From the NCBI RefSeq assembly GCF_934202235.1, contig NZ_CAKPXS010000014.1:1-31551 (forward strand): a DNA stretch of 31,551 nucleotides. The letters are read 5' to 3'. The notes below the pieces were generated by a model that saw only the letters and a list, made by a program, of their open reading frames with translations, had not been told where the DNA came from and searched no databases. A program made the translations under genes and the position numbers. This stretch comes from an uncultured Limosilactobacillus sp. (GTDB taxonomy: Bacteria > Bacillota > Bacilli > Lactobacillales > Lactobacillaceae). Shown piece after piece: positions 23,446 to 31,449 of the stretch (within the stretch, counting starts at the first letter, position 1; each line of letters starts with the position of its first letter).

Positions 23446-24448
23446 CGAACATCAGCAAATACGAACACGACAGCTTGCCCGTTGGTTGAGCCTCCTGGGC
23501 GAGCTAATGAAGGTCGGCTTTTCGCTGCAGCAGGCAGTTGCCTTTACGACACGTGTACTTCCGGCTTGTCGTCGCCAGCTACTAGTCGTGGAACAACGTT
23601 TAAAAAGTGGACATTCTTTTTCTGCTGCAGTTCGACCGTTTGTCGGTGTTGACCTGCAAGTTCAACTTTTATTAGCGGAGCGGCATGGCAATCTCGCGCA
23701 GACACTGGACGAAATCGGTAGTTTCTTAACGGCCCAGCAACGACAGCGACAAAAGCTCATGGCCTTATTACAGTATCCGCTCTTACTTTTACTGATGCTG
23801 GCGGGGTTGCTGGTGGCCTTGAAAATATTTGTTTTTCCAGAAATCAAGTCGTGGCAATCAACGACGGGAAGTAGCTGCTGGCAGTGGGTTCCCTGGCAGT
23901 TAATCGTTTGTTTGCTGATAACCACCACTGGCGTTGTGGCCATTTGCGAATTTCATCGCTGGCAAAAGGCAGACGCCAACGGTCGTGCGGCTCGTCTCTG
24001 CCGGTTACCAGCAGTGGGAAAAATGTTTCGCCTGTATTATAGCTACTACCTCATTAGCAATTTGGCAGTGATGCTGAATCACGGTCTCTCGTTAAATGAG
24101 TGCTGTCAGGTGACGAAGCAGCTTGATCAACGGTCGCTATTATCATGGTGGGGAAAAAGAATCTCACAAATCGGCAGCAATGGCGGGAATATTCTTACCG
24201 AAGTCCAACATTGTCGGTATTTGCCGCGGGAGCTATCGTTATTTTTTGAACGGGGGCTACCCGTAACACAACTGGCGGGGGAATTATCGGCTTACCATGA
24301 GTTGTTATTTCAGCAATTACTGTCCACGACTGAAAGGTTGTTGGTCTTTGTTCAACCATTGTTGTTTATCTTGGTGGCAGTGTTGATTGTTGGAATGTAT
24401 TTGAGTATCTTATTGCCCATCTATCATTCACTGCAGGGGGTGTACTGA
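23360..24448 (+). CDS. comGB: Competence pseudopilus platform protein ComGB
   Basis: A 362-residue GspF/PilC-like inner-membrane protein. Two T2SSF domains (about 40-150 and 225-350) surround three strongly hydrophobic segments: about 135-158, 175-198 and 325-352. LGELMKVGFSLQQAVAF and LLAERHGNLAQTLDEIGSFL fit the family. The start is GTG 23360 behind a G-rich site, which overlaps comGA by 86 bp. Later starts in the basic N-terminus (TTG 23381) are possible, but none has a better ribosome site. It forms the membrane platform on which ComGA acts. Confidence 0.9.
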   Translation: MNNGVKTLKRWWLVRLFRRKRSSNSSTANEHQQIRTRQLARWLSLLGELMKVGFSLQQAVAFTTRVLPACRRQLLVVEQRLKSGHSFSAAVRPFVGVDLQVQLLLAERHGNLAQTLDEIGSFLTAQQRQRQKLMALLQYPLLLLLMLAGLLVALKIFVFPEIKSWQSTTGSSCWQWVPWQLIVCLLITTTGVVAICEFHRWQKADANGRAARLCRLPAVGKMFRLYYSYYLISNLAVMLNHGLSLNECCQVTKQLDQRSLLSWWGKRISQIGSNGGNILTEVQHCRYLPRELSLFFERGLPVTQLAGELSAYHELLFQQLLSTTERLLVFVQPLLFILVAVLIVGMYLSILLPIYHSLQGVY

Positions 24449-24449
24449 A

Positions 24450-24749
24450 GTGAAAAAACGCAAAGCTTTTACTTTGATTGAAATGGCCATTGTGATGTTT
24501 ATCATCAGTTTGCTGATTTTAATCGTTTTGCCTAACTTAGCGTCACAACGGAAAAGGGCAGTGAAAATGCACGGCAATACGATGGTGACGGTGGTTCAAA
24601 CTCAGTTAGACCTTTTTGAAAACGATACAGGTAAAAAGGCGACTAGTTATGATCAATTAGTCAAGGTGCACTATTTAACCGCTGCACAAGTTAAAAAAGC
24701 CCATGATGAACATATTGCAGTGAACAATGGTCAGGCACGACAAGAATGA
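24450..24749 (+). CDS. comGC: Major competence pseudopilin ComGC
   Basis: A 99-residue major pseudopilin. The class III leader is short (KKRK), then AFTLIEM with Glu5, so prepilin peptidase would cut before the Phe or Ala region. The hydrophobic helix IVMFIISLLILIVLPNL follows, then the globular part. The start is GTG 24450, right after the comGB stop, behind GGGGGTG. Its length matches ComGC of lactobacilli. Confidence 0.93.
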   Translation: MKKRKAFTLIEMAIVMFIISLLILIVLPNLASQRKRAVKMHGNTMVTVVQTQLDLFENDTGKKATSYDQLVKVHYLTAAQVKKAHDEHIAVNNGQARQE

Positions 24750-25156
24750 AAAGAAGCGCGTTTACCCTTGTTGAAACGGTGATTGTGTTTGCTATTGCGC
24801 TATTGATCATTACATTAACTAGCCCTTCATTAACTCGGAGTCGCCAGTCAGCTGCGGAAAGGCAGTTTTTTACCCGCTTAAAGTCGTGTTGGGACCTGGA
24901 GACAAACCGGGCTCGTAGCGAGAAGCGTCGGTTGAGCATTTATGCTAATGGCCGACAGATGAATGTTGGCAATAAGGTGATCAAACTACCAGCAACACTT
25001 TCAACGCCTAATTTTGCGGTTCTTAATGTTGGTGATGATGGTTTTACAGCACCCCATACGAGGGTCCTTTATTCCAAGCTTGATCGCAGTAGGTATGTGA
25101 TGAAAATCCAAATGGGGTGGGGAGGTTATCGGATTGAAAAGGTTAGTGGCTGGTAA
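24746..25156 (+). CDS. comGD: Minor pseudopilin ComGD
   Basis: A 136-residue type IV pilin-like protein. The leader MKRSA is followed by FTLVETVIVFAIALLIITL with Glu5, then a beta-rich C-terminus with YSKLDRSRYVMKIQMGWGGY. The ATG overlaps the comGC stop by 4 bp. It is assigned to ComGD by position and by the GspH-like fold expected. It contributes to the competence pseudopilus. Confidence 0.85.
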   Translation: MKRSAFTLVETVIVFAIALLIITLTSPSLTRSRQSAAERQFFTRLKSCWDLETNRARSEKRRLSIYANGRQMNVGNKVIKLPATLSTPNFAVLNVGDDGFTAPHTRVLYSKLDRSRYVMKIQMGWGGYRIEKVSGW

Positions 25157-25433
25157 AAGATCCGCATTTATTCTTGCCAATGCCGTTATTGCTGCAACGT
25201 TAATCGTGATGGCAGTTGTTTGGCTGGGACTGTGTGAAAACCAGTTGAAATTGCAGCGGGAAAAAATGCGGACTTCTTTGCGAGCGGCAAGGGTGGCCAA
25301 GGAGGCTACTGATCATGCGGCAGTCGACAATCATCGCCTTATCACAACTGACCACGACCTGGTAGCAACAGTTAGCAGGGAGCAAGTCGTCGTCACACAA
25401 GCAGGAAAGATCATTTACGAGGTAAGGTACTGA
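25134..25433 (+). CDS. comGE: Minor pseudopilin ComGE
   Basis: A 99-residue protein with a basic leader (MKRLVAGKRSA) and a hydrophobic helix FILANAVIAATLIVMAVVWL, then a soluble tail. It is ComGE by position. The usual Glu5 of pilins is Asn here. The start is TTG 25134 with GGAGG 8 bp upstream, so comGD and comGE overlap by 23 bp. Sequence similarity alone would be weak. Confidence 0.72.
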   Translation: MKRLVAGKRSAFILANAVIAATLIVMAVVWLGLCENQLKLQREKMRTSLRAARVAKEATDHAAVDNHRLITTDHDLVATVSREQVVVTQAGKIIYEVRY

Positions 25434-25915
25434 TGAACCATCGTCATAAGGCTTTCACCCTAGTGGAATGTGTGCTTGGTTTGTTTGTTATTGCGATAGT
25501 GATGACTGGTTGTTATCTACTGACCAGTTGTGCCGGTAGGATTAGTCGTCAGCAGCTTGAACAACCGGTTGCTTGGTATCAATTTTTAAACAAGCTAGAA
25601 AGTGACCACTGGCGCTTTTCCTTGCTGACTGTGGAACGAAGCGGGCGAAGAATGCAGCTACTGAGTCAAAGCAACGGTGAAACCTACCAACTTTTGGTCA
25701 GCGGTTCGGGGATGATTTATCTGCGCAAGATGAAATCACCGACCAGTGCGAAGGGGTACTTGCCGCTTTATGGTCCAATAGAGAGCAATGGCTTGGTGTT
25801 GAAACGGCTCGATGAACGACGGGTGAAAGTGCAGGTGAAAAGACATGGTCAAGCGCTTCAGGAAGCAACGCTATGTTTTGCTCCGCCAATGGGGACGTTG
25901 CCGACACAGAGGTGA
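25433..25915 (+). CDS. comGF: Minor pseudopilin ComGF
   Basis: A 160-residue pseudopilin: leader MNHRHKA, then FTLVECVLGLFVIAIVMTG with Glu5, then a ComGF-like globular region (QFLNKLESDHWRFSLL, SGRRMQLLSQSNGETYQLLV, YLPLYGPI). The ATG overlaps the comGE stop by one base. Length is in the ComGF range. In Bacillus ComGF is needed for pseudopilus formation. Confidence 0.85.
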   Translation: MNHRHKAFTLVECVLGLFVIAIVMTGCYLLTSCAGRISRQQLEQPVAWYQFLNKLESDHWRFSLLTVERSGRRMQLLSQSNGETYQLLVSGSGMIYLRKMKSPTSAKGYLPLYGPIESNGLVLKRLDERRVKVQVKRHGQALQEATLCFAPPMGTLPTQR

Positions 25916-26099
25916 AGTGATTCTTACTACGATTCTGACGCTGGCCTTTATTAGCGGGGTCTTAATTTGCCAGTATCGCTGTTTTCAAATGGAACAACAG
26001 AATTACCGACAGGCCGAACGCCAGATGCAAATAGTGATTCGCCGTAATTTAGCGTCGCTTAATCACGAAAAAGACAGGATAAACCGGGATGATGAATGA
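25845..26099 (+). CDS. comGG: Putative minor pseudopilin ComGG
   Basis: An 84-residue protein with a very basic N-terminus (1-23), one hydrophobic helix (about 25-43, VILTTILTLAFISGVLI) and a short polar tail. It is ComGG by position and size class. It lacks the pilin Phe1 and Glu5, like other ComGG/GspK-type tips. The ATG at 25845 follows AGGTGAAAAGAC and overlaps comGF by 71 bp. A GTG at 25917 after GAGGTGAA would give a 61-residue form starting at the helix. Confidence 0.65.
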   Translation: MVKRFRKQRYVLLRQWGRCRHRGEVILTTILTLAFISGVLICQYRCFQMEQQNYRQAERQMQIVIRRNLASLNHEKDRINRDDE

Positions 26100-26166
26100 G
26101 GAGGTCGCTGCTTGAATTTGCGGTTGAACATGATAAACTTATTTCGTACTACAAATTAGGTGAGGA

Positions 26167-27189
26167 GTGACAATCCTGACGCAACAAAAAGCAGAAGATC
26201 TATTTCTTCATTTTGATAAAGCAACACAGCTTCTCCAACATTCGTTAAAAAGTTCATACTTAGACGCGCTATTGGAGAACGCAGAAAACTTAGTTGATGA
26301 CGGCCAAGTTCAAGTTGAAGATGGTAAACCGAATCCGGCAGAAGTCAAGCAGCTAGTGGCAATTTACCAGACGTTAAACCTTGGTCAGCAGTCGGCCGAA
26401 GATATTCGTCGAATGCTGCAATTTAGCCTGCTAAAGGTCCTCCGCCAGGATTCAATTCAGGCTAACCACCAGTTGACTCCAGATTCGTTAGGCATCATTA
26501 TCGCCTATCTTTTAGAGCGAGTTGCCCAGCCTAAAGGCAAGGTAACGATTCTTGATCCAGTTGTTGGGACAGGCAACTTGTTGACTACTGTGATGAACCA
26601 TCTCCACCAAGTAACTGGTGAACCGGTGGAGGGTTACGGAGTTGATAACGATGACAGTATGCTTGCAGTTGCCAGCGTAAGTACGGCTCTTCAAAAACTA
26701 GCTGTTTCACTATATCATCAAGACGCGGTGGAACCACTGACAGTTCCGCAAGTCCAACTGGCGGTAGCAGATTTGCCGATCGGCTATTACCCATTGGATA
26801 AGAATACTAGAAACTACCGGACACAGGCCGCTAAGGGTCATTCATATGCTCATCATTTACTGATTGAGCAAACTATCAACTACCTTGTTCCTGGTGGGTG
26901 GGCAGCCTTCTTAGTTCCAGCAAATATGTTCCAGACGAAAGAAACGGCTGGGTTTGTGAAGTGGATTCAAAGTGTCGCTCATATGCAAGGATTGTTAAAT
27001 CTCCCGACTGATTTATTTCATAATGAGGCAGCGAAGAAGTCACTGCTTTTGCTTCAAAAACAAGGTGGGGGCAGTCAACAGGCCGGCAAGGTCCTCTTAG
27101 GAACGTTTCCACCATTTAATAAGCAGGCTGACTTTAAACGCTTTATTGGAATGGTTGATCAGTGGGTTGCCACAAATATTAAGAAGTAG
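26167..27189 (+). CDS. ytxK: Class I SAM-dependent methyltransferase, YtxK-like
   Basis: A 340-residue protein of the YtxK family, related to N6-adenine DNA methyltransferases. The SAM motif is DPVVGTGNLLTTV (about 121-133). The catalytic NPPY-like motif appears as ADLPIGYYP, where the usual Asn is Asp, as in YtxK relatives, so activity on DNA adenine is doubtful. The target is unknown. It sits between comG and ackA, as in many lactobacilli and in Bacillus. The start is uncertain: GTG 26167 lies inside the GAGGAG ribosome site region; the next candidate with good spacing is CTG 26176. Confidence 0.85.
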   Translation: MTILTQQKAEDLFLHFDKATQLLQHSLKSSYLDALLENAENLVDDGQVQVEDGKPNPAEVKQLVAIYQTLNLGQQSAEDIRRMLQFSLLKVLRQDSIQANHQLTPDSLGIIIAYLLERVAQPKGKVTILDPVVGTGNLLTTVMNHLHQVTGEPVEGYGVDNDDSMLAVASVSTALQKLAVSLYHQDAVEPLTVPQVQLAVADLPIGYYPLDKNTRNYRTQAAKGHSYAHHLLIEQTINYLVPGGWAAFLVPANMFQTKETAGFVKWIQSVAHMQGLLNLPTDLFHNEAAKKSLLLLQKQGGGSQQAGKVLLGTFPPFNKQADFKRFIGMVDQWVATNIKK

Positions 27190-27211
27190 TTGAAGGGAGT
27201 TAATTGACAAC

Positions 27212-28414
27212 ATGTCAAAAATTATTGCAGTTAACGCGGGTAGTTCAACCGTTAAGTTTAAGTTGTTTGCAATGCCGGAAGAAGAAGTTATTGCTGAAGG
27301 GTTGATTGAGCGGATCGGAACCGAAAAGGGCCACGCCAAGATCGAATATGATGGTCAAAAGCACGAAGACCAACAAGTCTTTAAGGACCATAAAGCAGCC
27401 GTGGACTACCTCTTAAAGCAGTTACTGGCCTTAAAGATTGTTGACAGTTATGACGAAATTTCGGCTGTCGGTCACCGGATTGTTGCTGGGGGACGTGATT
27501 TTACTGACTCTGCGATCATCAATGACGAAGTAATCGACAAGATTATGGCTGATGCTGACTTTGCGCCATTGCACAACCCGGCCGAAGTGGAAGGGATTAA
27601 GGCATTCCGGAAGGCATTGCCAAATGCCTTTGCAGTTGCTGTCTTTGATACTTCTTTCCACACCACGATGCCTGACTTTAACGCCCTCTATAGCGTTCCA
27701 TATGAATGGAATGAAAAGTACGGTGCTCGTCGTTATGGTGCTCATGGTACTAGTCACCGTTACGTTGCTCAACGGGCAGCTAAGATGCTAGGGAAGCCGC
27801 TGGAAGACCTTAAGCTAATTACTTGCCATATTGGGGCTGGGGCTTCCATTACTGCTATCAAGAATGGTAAGTCATTTGATACGTCAATGGGCTTTTCGCC
27901 CTTAGCCGGCGTAACGATGGCTACTCGCTCGGGTGATGTTGACCCGTCGCTGGTGGCTTACGTTCAGCAAAAGCTTGGTGTTAGCTCAGATGAGATGATC
28001 GACATCCTCAACCACCAATCAGGTGTCCTTGGTATTTCTGGTGTTTCCGGAGATATGCGTGATGTCGAAGCCGGTGCTAACAAGGGCGACAAGCGTTGTC
28101 AACTTGCGCTGGAAATCAATGATAACCGAGTGGTTAAGTATATTGGTCAGTACCTGGCAGAACTGCAGGGAGCAGATGCAATTGTCTTCACGGCTGGTGT
28201 TGGTGAAAATGATAAGCGGTTCCGTCAGTCTGTTGCTGATAAGCTGGCATACTTTGGTGTTGCCATCGATCCCGAAAAGAATGACTGTCGAGGAGTCGAA
28301 CGAGACTTGTCAACTCCAGATGCCAAGATTAAGACGCTGTTAATCCCGACTAACGAGGAATTAATGATTGTCCATGATATCCTTCGCTTGAAGAAACAAG
28401 CTGCTGCCAAGTAA
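27212..28414 (+). CDS. ackA: Acetate kinase
   Basis: A 400-residue acetate kinase that interconverts acetyl phosphate and acetate with ATP. In heterofermenters it yields extra ATP when an external electron acceptor is available. Motifs are NAGSSTVKFKLF (8-19), GHRIVAGG with Arg89, FDTSFH with Asp146, AHGTSH with His178, HIGAGASITAIKNGKSFDTS and TNEEL near the end. GAAGGGAG precedes the ATG at 27212. It follows ytxK by 22 bp and is probably cotranscribed with it. Confidence 0.97.
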   Translation: MSKIIAVNAGSSTVKFKLFAMPEEEVIAEGLIERIGTEKGHAKIEYDGQKHEDQQVFKDHKAAVDYLLKQLLALKIVDSYDEISAVGHRIVAGGRDFTDSAIINDEVIDKIMADADFAPLHNPAEVEGIKAFRKALPNAFAVAVFDTSFHTTMPDFNALYSVPYEWNEKYGARRYGAHGTSHRYVAQRAAKMLGKPLEDLKLITCHIGAGASITAIKNGKSFDTSMGFSPLAGVTMATRSGDVDPSLVAYVQQKLGVSSDEMIDILNHQSGVLGISGVSGDMRDVEAGANKGDKRCQLALEINDNRVVKYIGQYLAELQGADAIVFTAGVGENDKRFRQSVADKLAYFGVAIDPEKNDCRGVERDLSTPDAKIKTLLIPTNEELMIVHDILRLKKQAAAK

Positions 28415-28433
28415 AGAAATCAGAGATGTTAAG

Positions 28434-28469
28434 AACGGGTGTGGGGGTGACCTTGCGCCCGTTATTTTG
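28434..28469 (+). terminator. Probable terminator of ackA
   Basis: AACGGGTG (28434-28441) pairs with CGCCCGTT (28456-28463), one wobble, around a 14-nt loop, followed by ATTTT. The stem is GC-rich but the T-run is short. Confidence 0.6.
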
Positions 28470-28485
28470 AGCAGAGGTGGTTTTT

Positions 28486-29094
28486 ATGCAATTTGTCACT
28501 GCGGATACCCATTTCTTTCACAAGGACCTGCTTGGAATAGATGATTTTGCACCGCGCCCTTTCACTAGTGTTAGCGAAATGAACCAAACCATTATTGACC
28601 ATTGGAACGAGAAGGTTGGGGAAAATGATGTCGTTTACCACTTGGGAGACATTGCCCTATATTTCATTAAACCGCCCAAAAAAGCGTATGAGTCAATTTT
28701 CCAGGTGCTTAACCAGCTGCATGGTCACCTGGTCTTAATCAAAGGCAACCATGATTCACGAGCATTATTTAAGTATCTGGCACAACATAACTATGCCTAC
28801 AACGGCCGCGCAAAATTTGAGTTTCATGATGTTGGTAAGCTAATTAAATATGATCATCGGCAGTACTACATGACCCATTACCCGCTCCTGCTGGGGATCG
28901 CACCACAGATTATTAACTTACATGGTCATATTCACCATAATTCGGTACCAATTAAAGAAAACATCAATGTTGGGGTGGATTCACCTGAACTTGATTATTT
29001 GGGTGAGAAAGTTCAGTTTGGGGCACCGTTGTCAATGGCAGAAGTTGAAAAAATGGTTGAAAGGAAGCGGGACGATTTCTTAAAAAGAGGTTAA
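28486..29094 (+). CDS. Metallophosphoesterase
   Basis: A 202-residue calcineurin-like phosphoesterase. All metal-binding motifs are present: TADTHFFH (Asp7, His9), HLGDIA, KGNHD, MTHYP and LHGHIHH. Short members like this are found widely in Firmicutes; the substrate is unknown. I chose ATG 28486, 5 bp after AGAGGTGG, over an in-frame GTG at 28477 that lies within that site. It starts a run with yutD and the HAD phosphatase. Confidence 0.88.
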   Translation: MQFVTADTHFFHKDLLGIDDFAPRPFTSVSEMNQTIIDHWNEKVGENDVVYHLGDIALYFIKPPKKAYESIFQVLNQLHGHLVLIKGNHDSRALFKYLAQHNYAYNGRAKFEFHDVGKLIKYDHRQYYMTHYPLLLGIAPQIINLHGHIHHNSVPIKENINVGVDSPELDYLGEKVQFGAPLSMAEVEKMVERKRDDFLKRG

Positions 29095-29115
29095 CTGCTA
29101 GTTAGGAGGGGTAGT

Positions 29116-29679
29116 TTGAACCGTTCAAAGATTCAAGAATATATTGATAAACGTGAGGCACAGCGAGAGTCAATCTATCATGCGGTTGTCCAAGACCAAA
29201 CACATTTTACACTTAACGGACATCGTTACGAATTGGTGGCTAATTACCGCGATGGATTTGATGCTGACGCCTTTGCTGACCGCTTCAGCATGGTGTTGGC
29301 GAAGTACGACTATATTGTCGGTGATTGGGGATACAATCAACTCAGGTTAAGAGGGTTTTATGCTGCTCAACGTTCACACGTGAATGGGGAACGAAAAATC
29401 AACAACCTGGAAGATTACTTGTTTGAGGCTTGCAACTTTGGTTGTCCGTATTTTGTAGTTCATAATTTAGCGGTCAAAGAGCCACGTCAACATCACCACC
29501 ATCACTCGCGGCGACGGAACAAACGTAAACGGGGGAACGCGGCGATTAAGACCCGTGTTGACAAGTTGACTCAGCCACCAGTTGCCCAGCGTCATCACCA
29601 GGAAGTAAAGACGGTTCGCCACGGACGTCATCGTCGTTTTTTGATGCGTCAACGTCAATCTAAGGGAGCAGAGAAATGA
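29116..29679 (+). CDS. yutD: YutD family protein with basic His/Arg-rich tail
   Basis: A 187-residue protein. Residues 1-120 are a YutD domain (DUF1027) with YELVANYRDGFDADAFADRF, YDYIVGDWGYNQLRLRGFY and LEDYLFEACNFGCPYFVV. Residues 121-187 form an added tail with HHHHH (126-130) and many Arg/Lys clusters (SRRRNKRKRG, RHGRHRRFLMRQRQ). Function is unknown; the tail could bind nucleic acid or metal. The start is TTG 29116 behind AGGAGGG. Its stop overlaps the HAD gene start (ATGA). Confidence 0.85.
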   Translation: MNRSKIQEYIDKREAQRESIYHAVVQDQTHFTLNGHRYELVANYRDGFDADAFADRFSMVLAKYDYIVGDWGYNQLRLRGFYAAQRSHVNGERKINNLEDYLFEACNFGCPYFVVHNLAVKEPRQHHHHHSRRRNKRKRGNAAIKTRVDKLTQPPVAQRHHQEVKTVRHGRHRRFLMRQRQSKGAEK

Positions 29680-30452
29680 TTAACGACTATCAGGGATATT
29701 TCATTGACCTCGATGGCACCACCTACAAGGGAACTGAACGAATCCCTGCCGCCGCGCGTTTTGTAGAGCGCTTACAGCAAGCTGGCAAGTTAGTAATGTT
29801 CGTAACCAATAACAGCACGCGAACACCAGCTTTTGTTAGTAATAACCTCAAAAAAAACCACCAGATTAATGTTGGCCCGGACAATGTTTATACGAGTGCC
29901 TTAGCAACCGCTGATTACCTGAAAAATGAATTGGCAACACCGGAAAAAAAGCGGGTCTATATGATTGGCGAAAGTGGGTTGGCTCAGTCTCTTCGCGATA
30001 AGGGGTTCGTGATCACAGATGATCGTCCGGATTTTGTGGTTGTGGGGCTTGATTCGCACGTTCAATACCACCAGTTTGAAGTAGCGACGTTAGCTATTAG
30101 GTCAGGGGCAGTTTTTGTGGGAACCAATGCAGATAGTAACCTACCCAACGAGCGCGGCATGGTGCCCGGTGCAGGTTCACTGGTTGAACTGGTCCGTTAC
30201 GCCACCCAGGTTCAGCCAGTTATGATTGGCAAACCATCGCCAATCATAATGGAAATGGCCCTGAAAAAGAGCGGATTGCAAAAGGATCAAGTTATCATGG
30301 TTGGTGATAATTACAAGACGGATATTTCTGCCGCAATCAACGTTGGCATGGATAGTATGTTAGTTTATACTGGCTTGACAAAGCGTCGTGACCTAGTACA
30401 TGTCAAAGTGCGTCCGACTTATGAGCTCAATAGCCTTGATGAATGGCAATAA
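29676..30452 (+). CDS. yutF: NagD/YutF-type HAD phosphatase (TIGR01457)
   Basis: A 258-residue HAD-superfamily hydrolase of class IIA. Motif I YFIDLDGTTYKGT holds the nucleophile Asp and its partner. Motif II is MFVTNNSTR, motif III the Lys in MIGKPSP, motif IV VGDNYKTDI. A C2 cap lies at about 80-180. The family dephosphorylates sugar phosphates or nucleotides; the substrate here is not known. It is coupled to yutD by a 4-bp overlap, as in Bacillus yutD/yutF regions. Confidence 0.9.
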   Translation: MINDYQGYFIDLDGTTYKGTERIPAAARFVERLQQAGKLVMFVTNNSTRTPAFVSNNLKKNHQINVGPDNVYTSALATADYLKNELATPEKKRVYMIGESGLAQSLRDKGFVITDDRPDFVVVGLDSHVQYHQFEVATLAIRSGAVFVGTNADSNLPNERGMVPGAGSLVELVRYATQVQPVMIGKPSPIIMEMALKKSGLQKDQVIMVGDNYKTDISAAINVGMDSMLVYTGLTKRRDLVHVKVRPTYELNSLDEWQ

Positions 30453-30483
30453 AAAACCGCTAGCCTTTTGGGCTGGCGGTTTT
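30453..30483. terminator. Bidirectional terminator between yutF and the DedA gene
   Basis: AAAACCGCTAGCC (30453-30465) pairs with GGCTGGCGGTTTT (30471-30483), one wobble, with a 5-nt loop. A/T-runs flank both sides and serve both convergent genes. Confidence 0.9.
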
Positions 30484-30496
30484 GTGTGTTTAGTGG

Positions 30497-31150
30497 CTAT
30501 TCTTCGTTAGCCTTGCTATTAAGACGGCTCCGGATGGCACCGACGATTGCCGGAATCAGTGAAATGCCAATGATAGCGATGATGATTACTGAGAAATGTT
30601 CTTGGACAAAAGGCAGATTGCCAAAGAAGAATCCGCATGAACAACAAAGAGCAACCCATAAGGTACAACCGATCAAGCTGAAGCGAATAAAGTGAGCATA
30701 TGGGAATCCTGAACCCGCAGAAGCAAACGGTGCAAATGTTCTAATGATTGGCATGAAGCGGGCAAGGATAATGGCGGGAGCACCGTGTCTTTCAAAAAAG
30801 TGTTCGGTTTTCTCGAGACTCTTTTTATCAATTAGTCTACCGAAGAGTGAGTGGTTAGATAGGTTCTTGCCGATTCGATGACCGATGATGAAATTCAGCG
30901 AATCACCTGCGGCACATGCGACAAAGAAAAGGAGAACGAATAGCCAAATATTAAGGTGGTAACGACTATCAGCTGCGAGAGCACTGGCGGCAAAAAGTAG
31001 GGAGTCACCAGGAAGGAACGGAAGAATAACCGCCCCTGTTTCAATAAAGATAATTGCAAATAGAATTAGGTAGGTTGTGTCACCATATTGGTTAACGATC
31101 GCGATGAGATGTTTATCAATATGGAGAATGAAATCAATTAAAGTAGCCAA
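30497..31150 (-). CDS. DedA family (VTT domain) membrane protein
   Basis: A 217-residue DedA/SNARE-associated family protein. It has five to six hydrophobic segments, FIETGAVILPFLPGDSLLFA (re-entrant loop near 36-55), AAGDSLNFIIGHRIGK, and the signature ARFMPIIRTFAPFASAG (about 128-144), where the arginines are essential in E. coli relatives. The family moves lipid carriers or phospholipids (undecaprenyl phosphate recycling in some members). The start is TTG 31150 with AAAGGAG 6 bp upstream. It is divergent from the rRNA promoters. Confidence 0.92.
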   Translation of the reverse strand: MATLIDFILHIDKHLIAIVNQYGDTTYLILFAIIFIETGAVILPFLPGDSLLFAASALAADSRYHLNIWLFVLLFFVACAAGDSLNFIIGHRIGKNLSNHSLFGRLIDKKSLEKTEHFFERHGAPAIILARFMPIIRTFAPFASAGSGFPYAHFIRFSLIGCTLWVALCCSCGFFFGNLPFVQEHFSVIIIAIIGISLIPAIVGAIRSRLNSKANEE

Positions 31151-31174
31151 GATTAACTCCTTTTATATTGTATT

Positions 31175-31204
31175 GTTTTAGTTAACACGGTTGATTTTAT
31201 CAAC
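31175..31204 (-). promoter_or_regulatory. Candidate promoter and operator of the DedA gene
   Basis: The minus strand has TTGATA (31198-31203), 17 nt, then TAAAAC (31175-31180). The -35 lies in a perfect inverted repeat GTTGAT-TTT-ATCAAC (31190-31204) that could be an operator. The -10 is weak. Confidence 0.3.
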
Positions 31205-31318
31205 TTGTTTCAGCTTTGCCAAGGTATCTGTCATAGCTTTACGCTTTCTTGAAAAGCACTCATTCCAAGGGCTTGACTAGTTATCCCAAAAAAGGCAAAA
31301 AAAGTTTTGGACTTTTTG

Positions 31319-31347
31319 TTGACATTCGGAGAATTTAACAGTATAGT
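31319..31347 (+). promoter_or_regulatory. rRNA operon promoter P1
   Basis: TTGACA (31319-31324), 17 nt, TATAGT (31342-31347). The near-consensus match and position before a second promoter and a boxA leader are typical of an rrn P1. The region 31205-31318 holds no gene. Confidence 0.85.
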
Positions 31348-31420
31348 TAATAACCGTTGTCAGGGAGTTGTTAAACAACTTCATTCGCAACTGGCAATCG
31401 TTTGAGAGTTAAAAAAGTTC

Positions 31421-31449
31421 TTGACTTTCTCTTGAACCTTTGTTAACAT
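31421..31449 (+). promoter_or_regulatory. rRNA operon promoter P2
   Basis: TTGACT (31421-31426), 17 nt, TAACAT (31444-31449), 102 bp after P1. A palindrome AGTTGTT-A-AACAACT (31366-31380) lies between P1 and P2. Confidence 0.8.

Noticed and set aside
29491..29505. Run of five histidines as a vector-derived tag
   Set aside because: It lies inside a native gene with ordinary codons (CAT and CAC mixed) and continues into a natural basic tail.
31261..31300. A third rRNA promoter using TTGACT at 31273
   Set aside because: There is no acceptable -10 at 16-18 nt; the two promoters downstream fit much better.
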